Shown piece by piece: positions 26,689-39,339 of a stretch of DNA of 64,000 nt. The notes below the pieces were generated by a model. It searched no databases and was not told the origin of the DNA. It saw only the letters and a program-made list of their open reading frames with translations. This DNA comes from Pontederia crassipes (taxonomy: Eukaryota > Streptophyta > Magnoliopsida > Commelinales > Pontederiaceae): assembly GCA_030549335.1 (NCBI GenBank), contig CM060196.1, positions 20,046,501 through 20,110,500 of the forward strand. Reading direction: 5' to 3'. A program made the translations under genes and the position numbers. Numbering within the stretch: position 1 is the stretch's first letter; each line of letters starts with the position of its first letter.

Positions 26689-27152
26689 GGAGATCAACAT
26701 TCATCCCCCCTGACCCCCTCCGTCCATGTAATCTGGACGCACACAGAGAAAAATTCGCATGGAGGGCCCACGCGGCTCCTCCTTCGGGGTCCTTCCGCAC
26801 CATCTGTACACGCGGCCATGTGGGGGCCCATGCGGAGTGGGGCGGGGCCCATTTCTCGAATTAAATAAAAAAAGCTATACACTTCAAACTACCGAATTTT
26901 ACTTCGTTTGCATTCTCAAAAAGCGTTCTTTCATTATTATTTGAATTCAATCAATTTGATTGTTGCATAATGGAGCTCCATTTAAAAAAAATATTCCGCA
27001 ATGCAATTTTTAAAAATTTTAAATCTAGTTAGAAATAATTAGATGACTAATAATTTTAAATATCGATATATTTCAATATAAGAAAAAAACATTATAAAAA
27101 TATTACACGATGAAACCAAACAATGTATTATTATTCTTCTTTATGTAACAAT

Positions 27153-27160
27153 ACTTTATA
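27153..27160 (+). promoter_or_regulatory. TATA-like element of the EBF gene
   Basis: ACTTTATACAG is the best TATA-like match immediately upstream of a long pyrimidine-rich leader. The exact start site is not determined. Confidence 0.35.
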
Positions 27161-27186
27161 CAGCCAAAAATCAGCGATCGACGGCC

Positions 27187-27355
27187 ACGTTTCTCTCCCT
27201 ATGTTTCTCTCTCCTCTCCTCTCCTATCCTCTCCTCTCCTCTCCTCTCTCTCTCACTCTCTTCTCTCTCACTTCTCTCTCTCCAGATCAAATCCATCTCA
27301 CACCGTCCCAATCCATCCCCCCCTTTTCTCTCCCCCTCTCTCTCTCCCCTTTTTG
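27187..27355 (+). repeat. CT-rich tract in the EBF leader
   Basis: A long pyrimidine stretch includes repeated CTCTC units (about 27207-27250). Such Y-rich tracts are common in plant 5' UTRs and core promoters. The reading frames through it are compositional. Confidence 0.75.
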
Positions 27356-27814
27356 CCTTTTTTATTGTTCGTTGGTTTTTATTACGGGGGCCATCTGCAT
27401 TATTATTAGCCTCCACCGTCCCTTTTCCTTCTCCTCCTCCTTCCTGACCCTTGGATTAAAGCGAGGGACGCGTCCGAACACGCAACAGCAATTAGCAGCA
27501 GTTGCAGCGAAATAACAACAAGTGGGGGGCACATCTCCTCCTTCCTCCACCTCCCTCTTTATTTCTTATCTCTTCTCCTCCCTCGTCTTCTCCTCATAAT
27601 TTTTCGCTTATTTCTTCCCAATTTTTTCGCTGTTTCTTTTTTTTTTTTGCCCCTGGAGATCGATTGCTCGACCCAATCGATCGGGGTTTCCTTGTAAATG
27701 CTTTCCTGACGCCGGTGGAGCTCCTGCTGCTCGTGGTGGTCTTCTCCCAGCTGCTCCTCCAGATCCCCTCCGCCGCCGCCGGAATCATCTCCGCCGCTTC
27801 GTCCTTCGCTCATC

Positions 27815-30223
27815 ATGTGCGCGCTCGTCAATCTCGGAGGTATTGAGATTTACTTCAGATCTTGAGCGGTTTCATGAATCCCGATCCGTGTAGGTTACTA
27901 AGTAGTAGATCTGGTGCCATATGGTTCTTAATTGGTTTTCTAGATTTTTTTTCTGTTCTGCTGCCCCGTTTCAATTACTATTTTGGTTTCTTAATTTGAA
28001 GTTTTGGGAGATCTAATTGCATGCAATACAAATTCCTTCCGAACGCCACCACCAAAAGAAAAAAAAGAATAAGATGAATTGATGAATTAGGTGAAGGGAA
28101 AAGGTAGACATCATGGATTCGCGTATAAGTAGTGAATGATCTTGTATGAAAGTAGGAATAGTAGTCGTAGTAGTTGTTAATTTCTTCGGCCTCATCGATC
28201 TGGAATTTAATAAGTTTCATCGAACGATTCCGCGATGCGTGCAGGCAACGATGGCATCCGTTCTCAGGGAAGTCTCTTCTCCAGTCTCGCCGATTCGAGC
28301 CTCATCTTGTCCCTCGCCCCCAACGTTGACGTGTACTGCCCTCCCCGCAAGCGGTCGCGCGTCACCGCTCCCTTCGTCTTCGCTGGGAGAGCTCAACAAG
28401 TTGCTGTTTACAAGGAGCAGCCTCGCTCCATCGACACTCTTCCTGATGAGTGCCTCTTTGAGGTCCTCAGGCGCCTCCCTGGTGACAAGGAGAGAAGTGT
28501 CTCCGCCTGCGTTTCCAAGCGTTGGCTCATGCTTCTCAGCACCATCCGTGCTTCTGAGATATCTGTTCAGGACAAGCCTTCAGTTGTCTCCAACTATGCT
28601 GAGCCCTTGAAGAAGCACCTGCCGGATCTGAACGGAGGAGATGCAACTGTTGATACCGAGGTGATGGGGCAGGAAGCTGAGAGCAATGGTTATCTCACCA
28701 GGCGCTTGGACGGGAAGAAAGCTACCGACACAAGACTGGCCGCAATTGCAGTTGGGACTTCCAGCCGAGGAGGGCTAGGCAAGCTTTTCATCCAGGGAAG
28801 CAACCCAACCCGTGGGGTTACAGATGTTGGTCTCTCTGCCATCTCTCGCGGGTGCCCTTCTCTGCAGACCCTCTCCATGTGGAAGGTTCCCTCTGTCACC
28901 GACCTTGGGTTGTCCGAGATTGCCAGTGGCTGCCCTCTCTTGGAGAAGCTGGATCTTTGCCAGTGCCCCCTTATCTCGGACAAGGGCTTGATGGCGGTGG
29001 CCGACAAGTGCCCAAACTTGACAACTTTGGCGATCGACTCTTGTGTAAGCATCAGTAATGAAGGTCTGCAGGCGATTGGTCGTTGCTGCCCGAAACTGAA
29101 ATATGTTACTATAAAGGACTGCCCACAAGTCGGTGACCAAGGAATTGCTGGCTTGGTTTCTTCAGCTACTTCTTCCTTGGAGAGGATGAAGCTTCACAAC
29201 CTTAGCATCAGTGACATGTCCCTTGCTGTCATTGGTTACTATGGAAAGAATATTGCTGAGCTCGTCCTTTCTGGGCTGCAGAATGTGACAGAGAAAGGTT
29301 TCTGGGTTATGGGAAATACTCTTGGCTTGCAAAAACTGAAGTCCATCACAGTTACATCTTGCAATGGGATTACTGATCTCGGCCTGCAAGCTGTTGCAAA
29401 GGGTTCACCTGATCTGAAGGTCTTGTGCATCCGGAAGTCATGTTATCTGTCTGATGCTGGCTTGAAAGCTTTTACACAGGTAGCTAGTTCACTTGAGAAC
29501 TTGCAACTCGAGGAGTGCAACCGTGTCACTTTCATGGGTATCCTTAATGCCCTATTGAATTGCAACCTGAAGTTTAAGTCTCTGACCTTGGTGAAATGCC
29601 TTGGGATCAAAGATGTTGCCTTCTGCCCAGTGCAGCTACCCTTGCGCACGTCTCTTAAGTCCTTGACCGTGCGTGATTGCCCTGATTTTACATGCACCAG
29701 CTTAGCTGTCTTGGGAAAAATCTTCCCGCAGTTGCAGAATATAGACTTGAGTGGACAAAGTGGTGTCTCTGATGCTTCGCTTCTCCCCCTGATTAAAGGA
29801 TCTGAGGTTGGTTTTGTCAAGGTGAATCTGAGTGGTTGCGTTAACCTTAGTGATGCACTCATCATGGAACTTGCGAACATGCATGGAAGTACACTCCAGA
29901 TGCTACATCTTGAAGGTTGCAAAAATGTCACTGATAAGAGCCTCTTGGCCATTGCGGAACACTGCTCTGTGCTTGATGACCTTGACTTGTCAAAGAGCAT
30001 GATAAGTGACTATGGTGTTGCCTTACTGGCATCTGCAAGGCAGCTCAACCTGCGGATCCTTTCTTTGGCTGGTTGCACGGGCTTGACTGGAAAGAGTGTT
30101 CCCCTCTTGGGCAACATGGGTCGTTCCTTGTTGGGTCTTAATCTTCAGCGCTGCAACCCAGTCTTTTCTCATTCTATTGGGTCACTTGAAGAGAAGATGT
30201 GGTGGTGTGATATCCTTTCCTAG
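27815..30223 (+). CDS. EBF1: EIN3-binding F-box protein (EBF1/2-like), 667 residues
   Basis: This is the F-box subunit of an SCF ubiquitin ligase that targets EIN3/EIL factors in ethylene signalling. Coding exons are 27815-27839 and 28245-30223. The 405-base intron (GTATTG...GTGCAG) splits a glycine codon, giving MCALVNLGGNDGIRS, close to the family's usual MPALVNYSG start. The VDVYCPPRKRSRV motif follows (residues about 36-48). The F-box is at about 71-115 (IDTLPDECLFEVLRRLPG). Leucine-rich repeats with regular CPxL units fill about 195-655. The end MWWCDILS is family-typical, and the length is as expected. The exon structure, with one intron after a short first exon, also fits. The leader contains ATGs at 27201 and 27698 (the latter a 3-codon uORF). 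Whether it is EBF1 or EBF2 cannot be decided here, so the symbol is nominal. Confidence 0.96.
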
Positions 30224-30990
30224 ACAATCAAAGTGACAGTCAAGTGACTGGTAGCGCTGGATTTGAAGGTTTTAGAAGCTCGCAAGCTCCAGCTCCAGAA
30301 GTTCATTTGCAGTTGATGAAGTTGGTATTTCGGTTCTTTTTTTTTGGCTCCTGTTGGTTTTCAGCTTTGACACAGGTCTTGGTCGTTTTCCGGGGACCTC
30401 TGGCCGATACCCTTTTTTACAGATGATCTCCCTGCAAATGGAGATGTCTGTTTCGGAGTGTTTGCTTGGCCTTTTACCGGCTAGCTTTCCTCTATTATGG
30501 CCTTGGTTCCCCGTGTTTCCAGCAGCGCCATGCCCTGGTTCATAGTGGTTCTTCATTCAGTAGGTGGTTTTCTCTCATCAGTAATGGTGTTTTTTTCATA
30601 TGGTCCTGGTTACGTATTGCTGGCTCAGCAGTCACTGCTGTTCTAGTGTTTTAGCCAAGCCTCATATTGGCAAATCCTCTTCGCAGCTCAAGCTCGTGTC
30701 TGAAAGATCTGTCAGTCAGATTTATTTGGTCATCGTGTTTGGGCCCTTCTGTCTTGAGTCTGTTATCGTTTATGTTGGTCGTCTGTGTGGGTCTTGTAAG
30801 GTTGCTTTTGCGCAGTTCTGTTTGGATGCCTGAGATTCCCGGGGGCTTTGGTGGTGGCAAGCACATACTTAGAGCTCGCCATGACAACCTTGTTCGGTTG
30901 TTTTTTGTACCGAGCCCCTATTTTGCAGGCTGATGCTGGGGACTGTAGTCTTGCAACCTTTCTCAATAAATGAAACTTGCTTTATTGTGC
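30224..30990 (+). other. Long 3' UTR of the EBF gene with U-runs
   Basis: About 0.75 kb separate the stop from AATAAA at 30965-30970. The stretch holds four T-runs of six to nine bases (30337-30345, 30413-30418, 30590-30596, 30901-30906). In Arabidopsis, poly-U elements in EBF1/EBF2 3' UTRs mediate EIN2-dependent translational repression; whether these runs act the same way is inference. Confidence 0.6.
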
Positions 30991-30999
30991 AATCCCATG

Positions 31000-32340
31000 C
31001 TTGATCATTTTTATTTGTAAAAGCTGCGAGTGATAAATCGTCTGTGTGGTGCTCTATCGTAGTGAAAGATGTTCATAATGTTGGATCAGTAGTGCCTCAT
31101 TTTTTTTCATACTACTTTCTGGTTTGATGTGTGAAATCTGCTCTGATTTGCTTGTCTACTGCAATGATGTCCAAGTTAAATTTACACATTTGACGTTTTT
31201 TTTTCTCCGTAGGAACATGACACGTTTTTTGATTCATGGAGTTATCATTTGGTTATGGATGCTTTTATTCGTTACACTTGTGCGTATCATATGCTGCCAT
31301 TGCTTATATGTTTAATACACCAGGGCAGTTTCCTATTCTCTGCTTAGCAGATTCACAGATTGATCAGACTTCTTGCCACCTTTCTATGTTATCTTCCTCG
31401 TCCACTTGCTGTTAAGGAATCCTGTGCAGCCACGAGATGTGCCTTTGACATTCCAGTTGCTCTTCTTTATATTATTCGGCTCTCTGTCCTTGCAGATGGC
31501 GGATTCCCTTTGCATATATAAGACATATGGGATGATTCTAATGGACAACTCCAATCCCACTCGTGTTTCAGACAAATTAGTTTCGCATGATTAAATCAGT
31601 TAGCACTTAGCACAGGCTAATAGTTTCCAACCAAATTAGATGAAATGAATTAGTTTTAAACATGTTCTCGTCTTTTTTTTTTCCTACCCCCAAATTTGGC
31701 ACATTTCAGGCTTCGAATCAAATCTCTATCGAACACTCATCCCCTTCGTGGGCAAATAAAAGTGTCAAGTAATAGCTGTCGTAAGGGCTCGCTCATCATC
31801 CGTGAACGAAGAAGGCAGAATACAATAAATGACAGGGATGGGGTTGTTCCTTGGATGACCGAGGGGATGACGTCCGATGTTGATAAGATTACAGGCGATG
31901 AAATTAAAAGAGAAAAGGTGGTAACGAAGCGGGACAACACAAGGCAGATGTCGCTCTGCTCTGTAATGTTTGGTTTGGATTGATTGATTTGATTGACTTG
32001 ATTGATTGGACAGGTGCACCATCTGTTGGTACGTGGCTGCCTGCACGGTGCCATATTTTGCATCTCTCGTTCGGTGGCCTGGCCGTGGGGTGGGGTCCCC
32101 TTCTCCCCTCCCAACCCCAGTCGCATTCCAAGATGTCTCACTGCTGCTGTAGTGCTGTTTCGCTGGTGCCTTGTGTGATATATAATTTAGATAGGATAGG
32201 AATCCGAGTGCCCCCGGGCGTCCCTCGACTCGCTCGACGTGTCCTGAACTCAGCCATGGGCGAGCGCCAAGTCGCCATTTTGCAGGAGCACAGAATACTC
32301 CCGATATTTACTCTTAAATATTATTATTATTTTTAGCAAT
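31000..32340. other. Region downstream of EBF, no gene recognised
   Basis: The first part is ordinary spacer. From about 31690 to 32290 the sequence becomes less AT-rich and looks low-copy (open frames of 95 and 118 codons on the plus strand at 31696 and 31980), but neither frame shows a domain, signal peptide or splice pattern I know. It may be a promoter or a non-coding transcript. Confidence 0.35.
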
Positions 32341-34848
32341 CAACTTTCAGTTTTTAAAGTGGCCTGTGCGTTTAATAATGATAAATGAAGTTTTTAATAT
32401 AAATTTTTAACCTTCACAAAAATTCTCATCAATTCATCTCAGATATTAAATACTAGTACTTTAAAATGGATCACCGCAAGCTGTATAAGCAAAGAGCAAA
32501 TTACAAGCCATTCACTGCTGAGTACCCCCCTTTTGAACGTGGATACGACTTTTCTTTTTCTCCATGCCTCGCTAGTTCTCCAAAATGCTAACCTTCCCAT
32601 TGTTAAACTTCAAATTCTAACACTTAAAACTCTTTTCCAATCTATCATTTTAAAATAACAAAACAAGTTAGATCGACGTACTTAAGATCTCGTCTAACTA
32701 ATCTCAATGTTAATTAGTTCTTAAAGATGAAGTTATTATCCTATTACTTTATATTCTTTTATCTTTTGCAAATCTTATGTGGCTGCATAATTTTGGTGGA
32801 TGCATTTTAATCATAATTAACTCACTTTTAAATGGCTGATTAAAACTCGTGAAACAGATGAGAGTGGACGGGTCAAAGGTTGCGTGCATGGTCATGCTCC
32901 CATGTACTTGGCCAAACATTTAGCCGGCGATGGATTATAGAGTTCGATGGTGACTCTATCTTTCTCTCTCTCTCGATAGAGAGTATCATTATTGCTGCGT
33001 AGAAACAATGTATATGTATAGACAGCAGCAGCTTATAATTGAAACCAATTCTTGGAAGACATACTTGAATCCAACTGATATTAAATGAATTGGTGCAGTT
33101 GAAAAGACAAAGGGCGACTGAAAGATGCTTTCCGTCTGGTCTGTTGAGCATCCATCCAGTGCGCGTGAAGTGCAGGTGCTTGAAAGGAATTGGTTCTGGC
33201 CCTCATCTCATATATCGGTTTATTAATAATCCAATCCAACCAACCAAATGCATGAACACAACAACGCCCATGCGTTACTGTCGTGTTTTTGTTTACATGT
33301 GATCAAAAGCTTTTGTCCACACAAAGTATAGACTAAATTTGGACGTCCCATTGGTCAGGAGGAGGAGACCACAAAAAGAAAATAAAAGATATATATATAT
33401 ATATATATGTGTGTATATGTATAGGAAACTAGAAAAAGGACATATATGTATGTATAGTAGTTATTACATCATGTATTCTTCAGGCCCTGATAAGAACAAA
33501 TTTTCAGAAAAAGAAACAAAGTTGTGGCCGCATGGTGTGGCTGCGTGCACAGTCTCGAGCCCCACATGTCATTGATATTTTCCAAGATCGATCATAAATA
33601 TTTCCTTTTTGGTTCATATTCAAGATATACTTAAGGCATATATATCTTATTGCCACTCCTACCACTTATTATTTAACATTATAATCCCACTCTCTATAGA
33701 CTATAGAAGATGAAACGCCACTGCTCCAGAACAGCTTTTTTCTTTTTTGAGATTCTATTATATTAATAATAGTATATATTTTACTTGACTAAAAATTAAC
33801 GATATATATTTTTGTATTTCAATAGTAAAATATCAATTGCCTGCTCTCCAATATTATAAATAAATACATTAATCGACATTTTTATATAATTATAATTTTC
33901 ATTATTTATTGTTATATATTTTTTAAAAATTAAAATTTTTAATGATTATATTTTTTATCTAAATATTTTTTAAGAAAGTAATCTATATTTAACGGTAGAT
34001 ACAAACTTATCAGACAACATTTTATTAAATTACTTAATTACAAAACATTTACATTGTAATTAGATAAATATATCTACAGATTATCAATTAATTGAAAACG
34101 ATTTTCAAAACTAGATAAACAACAAAATAATATTAAAAGGTTGTCAAATAAATTTCACAAATTAAAAACTAATAATAAATAAATCATGTGTTGCTATTGA
34201 TACCATGAAAAAAATTAGTAAAGACAAAGTAGCATTTAATATGTTTGGGTAAATGTGAGAGGAGAAGGCCATAAGAGTTTTCAAGGAGTGACATTAAAAT
34301 TTGAGGAGCGACATTAAAGACACCATATAACTTTCGACTCACTAATTGTAGATAGAGATTTAAAAAGTCATTCAACTATTCGCACCTCTATATTTGTATA
34401 TTAATATTATTCATTGTTCGTGTTTTTTTCTTTGTGGTATTCTTATGTTATTTTAGTTGCATGATATTAATTAAAGAAAGAAATGTATGTATTTAGAACA
34501 TTTCACACTCCATGTGTGATGGAGATTGTTTGCTGATTTGTCCCATTTTAATATCCGCAAAAATAATTTTCATCATGAGACAAAATATGGCTTTTACAGA
34601 TGTCACGTAAGTATGATCTCTACTATTATATTGACTAAAATTAATAAAAAGTTAGCACACATAAGCAAGACAAATAAAAAATATAAAATGCCAAAAAATG
34701 AAAAAAGTGATAATAATTGCAAAAATCGAAGAGTTTAATAAAAAGTCTCACATCTACTTGATGTGAACTACCATTCTTATTACGTCAAAAAATCATAAGA
34801 AAGTGCAAAGTAAAAGTCATAAAGATCTCTGTCTACATATATCATATC
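32341..34848. other. AT-rich spacer, no gene seen
   Basis: No supported gene. An (AT)n tract lies at 33389-33408. Confidence 0.4.
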
Positions 34849-35774
34849 GTTCACATTAAAGGTGTTTATTGAATTGGACAGCCGATTATATCGATTAGTT
34901 CGTCCAAGTTCAAACTCTGGCCCATCCGATTTCTTATTGGACTTATCCGTCCGATAATTTATAAGTCGCCCGCTAGTCTGTCCATTAAACATTAATAGAT
35001 TAAATTTAAAATAATATGAATATATTGTATAAATTTATTTTAATTAATTCATGTGCTGCCATTATGTTATTTATCTATTGTTAATTGGTTATGCAAAATA
35101 CATGATTCTAATTTTTATTCTTTTATAATGATATGATCATATCTTTTATATAATGATATAATTTTTTATTCTTCTATAATGTTATTTATGCTTGATGCAA
35201 AAGTAAGAATGCAAAATCAATTTATATATGATGAAGATATGAAGATAGAGAAGATGAATCTTTTACCAATGTTGCATAATGCATAGTTACCTCTTGGTAG
35301 TAATATTTGATTGTTGTAAATTTTATTTTATTTAATATGATACTAAATATGTAATATTTCATTTTCAGCACAATGAATTTTCACGCTACTTCAATCGTAG
35401 GCTATAAGTCGAACTACGTAAATATTTTATCTCTCTTATTTATATTTGACAACATAATAAGTAAATATATAATAAATTAAGGAATAACATATTGTGTGTC
35501 CTTTTGCTACATATTATTGGATAGATAATTTTTAAGATATTGTAAAAAAATTAAAAAAAACATTAATGGATAGCTTGACCCGTCTAATTATCGGTCTGAT
35601 CGTTAAGGTTCGATATATCTTAATAAGACGGACAAGGCTAGACATTTATTGGGCAGTCTGATGTCCCTCCAATAAGATAATGGGTCCGTCGAGTCCGTTT
35701 GATATCCGGTCAATGTCCAGTTGATCGAATCTATTAGAAGTCCATCCGATTCGTTAAGCACATTTAGTTCACAT
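34849..35774. mobile_element. Non-autonomous hAT-type element
   Basis: The body (34857-35766, 910 bases) begins TAAAGGTGTTTATTGAATTG and its reverse-complemented end reads TAAATGTGCTTAACGAATCG, so about 20-base terminal inverted repeats are visible. An exact 8-base duplication, GTTCACAT, flanks it at 34849-34856 and 35767-35774. An 8-base duplication is the hAT mark. There is no transposase. The GGTGTTTATT/GAATCGGA wording is typical of plant hAT MITEs. Confidence 0.82.
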
Positions 35775-37430
35775 ATCGCTAAAATGCATCTACAATAATC
35801 AAATGTAGGAAAAATAATTTTTCATAAGTTTTGCAGTCCATATGTGGATAGAAACTAACAACAATAATGAATAAAATTCACACTGGAACAAAAAAAGTAT
35901 ATCATAATAAATTGTCTATAGTTTTTATGAGATAAATGTAAAAAACCAATAATATCATATAAGGAATACTTTTATGTAAGTCATCGAGTCCTGAACTATG
36001 TTTGTGATTTATTAAAATTTAATAATTCGATGAGAATGATAACTAATTCAATTAATCTTTACTTTGTTCCATATATAAGTCTTTAATCAATTATGTTTCG
36101 GTTCTTCACCACTTTATTTATCATTAGATGAGTTCTTTACTTAGTTATATGGTACAACATGGGAATTATAAAGCTTTATGCCAACGATGGTTGATTATAT
36201 CATGATAGATAATCTGTTTAAAAGAGAAGGGTACATCACACACTACGTAGAATATTAATCCATGAACAATGAAAATGATACTTTTGACTTAACACGACAA
36301 TTCTTTGTTTTATCGTTGACCTTATTAGGTTAACAACAATATCTAAATTCATTTATATAATGACATCACAATGTATAATGCTCTGATATGTGCAACTGAT
36401 GACTCATGAAGGAAAGATTTTCATCCTTAATTAAGACACTTGAAATTATCAATCAATGTTAGTTAATTTAGAGAAGATCCCTCAATCCTAGACATAGGTT
36501 TTAGTTGTTCCTTTGACTCAAACTGGGATTAGAATAAAAGCGAGTTGAATAGAATGAATGTAGGTTAAATGATTACAAGCTGAAAACCTAAGATCAAAAT
36601 ACTTTTGATCAAAACCCAAATTGGGTTAAGTAGGATCCTCACCACTCTAATGTATCCATAATTAGGGAGGTGTCATGATTGGATCGAATGGCTTGGGGCG
36701 GATTCCAAGGCTCTACAAATAGGGTATTAAATGGTTTAATGGCGTTCAAGACAAATTCTCATGCCGAATATACTCTAGTTCAATCAACAATTGACCCAAG
36801 TTGAGTTAGAAGAGGCTCGATCGTATTATGAAAACTCTAGTTGATTCCCAAACCTGGGTCGAGTTTTGGAAACATGGCTCGATTTTGTGTATACTTGGAC
36901 CGAGTTTAAGGCAAATCAGATAGAAATTTGAAAATGTACAATGTTAAATTTTTTTTAGACCTAACTATGATTTACTTTAAGTTCAAGTAAACTCATAAAT
37001 TGGGCACAAGAAAAATCCTAGAGATGTAAATACCATGTTTTAACATTTGGGCGACATGATTCATAGCATGGGTACATATGCATGGTCCAATAACTCCTTG
37101 ACCATTTAACTAAACCATGGCCTACATGCATTCATGCAATAAATCAACACAAACACATAATCGAAACTAAGTATTGATGACCATCAAAACATCATCGAGC
37201 TCATCTAAAACAAACAAGTTGGCCTACAACATCGAGCCAAATAAGGATAACCAAACAAGGTTCCAAGCAAAGCAATTTAGGCTAATTAATCACCTTAATC
37301 ATAACAAGATATATCACCATGAAATTAGGAGATAAAGAGAACATGATGCCACTAGGTTCATCTAATGTGTCTACATAATCAATGGTCAACAAAAGAACAT
37401 GATATGGTCAAGTATGCACAAACCAATTAA
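35775..37430. other. AT-rich spacer, no gene seen
   Basis: No gene or clear repeat boundary. Some of it may belong to the decayed retrotransposon that follows. Confidence 0.35.
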
Positions 37431-37625
37431 GATGTAGTAGCACGAGAATAATAAAAACTCAATGGGGACTCCCTAATTGGTGTCTAATAGCACATCTTTA
37501 TTCTTGCTATCCCAAGAAATAATTGCACCCCTAACATTAATAAGTAACTCACTATAAATTTTCAATCATTAATATCTCCATCAAAATTTGCATTCAAATA
37601 ACCTAGAGTATCGAATGTATCAGCT
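37431..37625 (-). pseudogene. Ty1/copia RNase H remnant
   Basis: The minus strand, read through stops, gives a series matching the copia RNase H core: GYLNANFDGDIND, a KF..SYL segment, then GVQLFLGIARIK at the place of the usual GGAISWRSKKQ. The catalytic residues are largely lost, so it is a dead relic. Confidence 0.55.
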
Positions 37626-39330
37626 CGATGTGTTGCTTTCAATTTTATATTGTTGTTCGTATATGTTTAGTTATCACATAATCCTCTTTATTATTTTTCA
37701 ATGTCTTTCCAAAAAAATTAAAATATACTAATTAGGATTACTGGATAAGCCAAATGAAATTTTGTACATAATATGACATAAACCTTTGTGCATATGAAAT
37801 TTCTAAACAATTTTGTCCTGAATGAAAAGAGATATTGGTGTTGGATTGTTATTTACATTGCAAATATCTTTAATATCTTATTTAGATACTATTTTTAACT
37901 CAAACTCAATGTTCTTGAGCTATCTTAAATAATTTGAATTTAAAACACATATGGAGTTTCCATCAGGTTCTTCATTTCAAATACCTTATTTTCTAAAAAA
38001 AATATTGAGTATCGTGACATCATTCTCAGCGAAAAAATGTCATTTATGTATGTTATATTATAACAAAATTTCTCTTAGTATTCTTAATGTTAAACATTTT
38101 ACCTAAAAATTATAAGGTTTCATGTGTGTTCACTCAAATCTCCATCGAGTAAGGCAATATCAATATCCATATGTAATGATTCAATATTCAAATATGCGAC
38201 TATTACTGAAATGATTCTTATAAGTCTCTTAAAAGTTTATACTATCTTGTTGAATAATTCTTGATAACTAATTTGACTTTGTGATTATCAATAGTATCAT
38301 TACCCCGGTACTTTTCTCGAATATTCATTTGCACTATATGCATTGCTTATTTTTTACAATCATAAAATTTTCAAATTTATTATGATCAATAGAATCTATT
38401 TTATCACTCATTGACTCAATCAAAGTGATTGCTTCGTGATATGAAACAAGATTTGTGCGATGCCTTATTTTTATATCCACGGAGTAACATGAAGCCTTAC
38501 ATGTATACAAAATGTAATAATCAATGTGCTGAGTTGTGCCCTTATTCTCTTGTTGTCAATTGTACTTGTAGGTTACAATTTTTTGGTACATAGGGATGCT
38601 CATAGACCTAATGCAAGAAAATTAAAGATTGAAAATAAAAGAGTATGTATGCCTCGTTGGTGGGATTCGAACTCGTGATGGTGTGTACCACTGCACTATA
38701 CCCTTGTTCTCCTCGTAAGTTATATATGACTTCATATATTTCTTTTGTATAGTTTCTTCTTCCACTATTGCTACTTCATAATCAACTTCATTATATCCAA
38801 GAATAAGGAGAGACTTGTTATCTTCTTCATGCACTACTTCTTTTTTTATTTTCAAGGAATGTCACATCTCGAATATCAATTAACCATTTTCTCTTTATGA
38901 ATGGACCTATATCCTTTGAATTTCTGTCATGTTATTTTGTTGCGGCATATATGACATTATGATTTATCTCATATTGCTTATTTGAATGCCACAATCATCA
39001 AGTTTTTAGAATATGTACTCCCATCATCTATTTGTCCTTAATGCTAATTGATCTACCCAATTGTTTTTTTCATTTTCGTCCTATATCTTTTTTAATGCTT
39101 CAAGCTTTTGACTTTTTGTTCAAAAGATAGAAACAAAAGATTTTTTTAAAAAAATCAATGGATGTAATGAAATATTATTTATTCTTATGTGTCATGATAC
39201 TTAATAAAATCACAAACATTAAAATGAATTAGGACTAACAACTTGTTTAACCTTATTCTTTATTCTTTGGTCAAGTCATGTTCATAAGATAATGCGTTGC
39301 ACTTGAGATAATGCATCACACTTGTTCACA
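37626..39330 (-). pseudogene. Probable copia pol remnant, poorly preserved
   Basis: This stretch lies between RNase H-like sequence (left) and protease/gag-like sequence (right) in the order expected for a minus-strand copia element. No integrase or reverse transcriptase motif is preserved well enough to cite, so the assignment rests on position. Confidence 0.3.
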
Positions 39331-39339
39331 AAATAATCT

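Larger units (their letters stand above)
24490..27150. other. Spacer and distal promoter region of the EBF gene
   Basis: No gene seen. The stretch is AT-rich with several microsatellites and one GC-rich patch. Distal control sites for the EBF gene may lie here but none could be assigned. Confidence 0.4.

Noticed and set aside
28690..30000. Long minus-strand frames of 120, 121 and 185 codons
   Set aside because: They are antisense shadows of the EBF coding exon.
30244..30933. Open frames of 60-88 codons after the EBF stop
   Set aside because: They lie in the 3' UTR before the AATAAA and have no protein features.
38662..38700. tRNA-like T-arm wording (minus strand GAGTTCGAATCCC) with a nearby TAGTGCAGTGGTA
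   Set aside because: The two pol III-type boxes are only about 11 bases apart, there is no anticodon arm and no matching acceptor stem, so it is not a tRNA gene. A SINE head is possible but unsupported.
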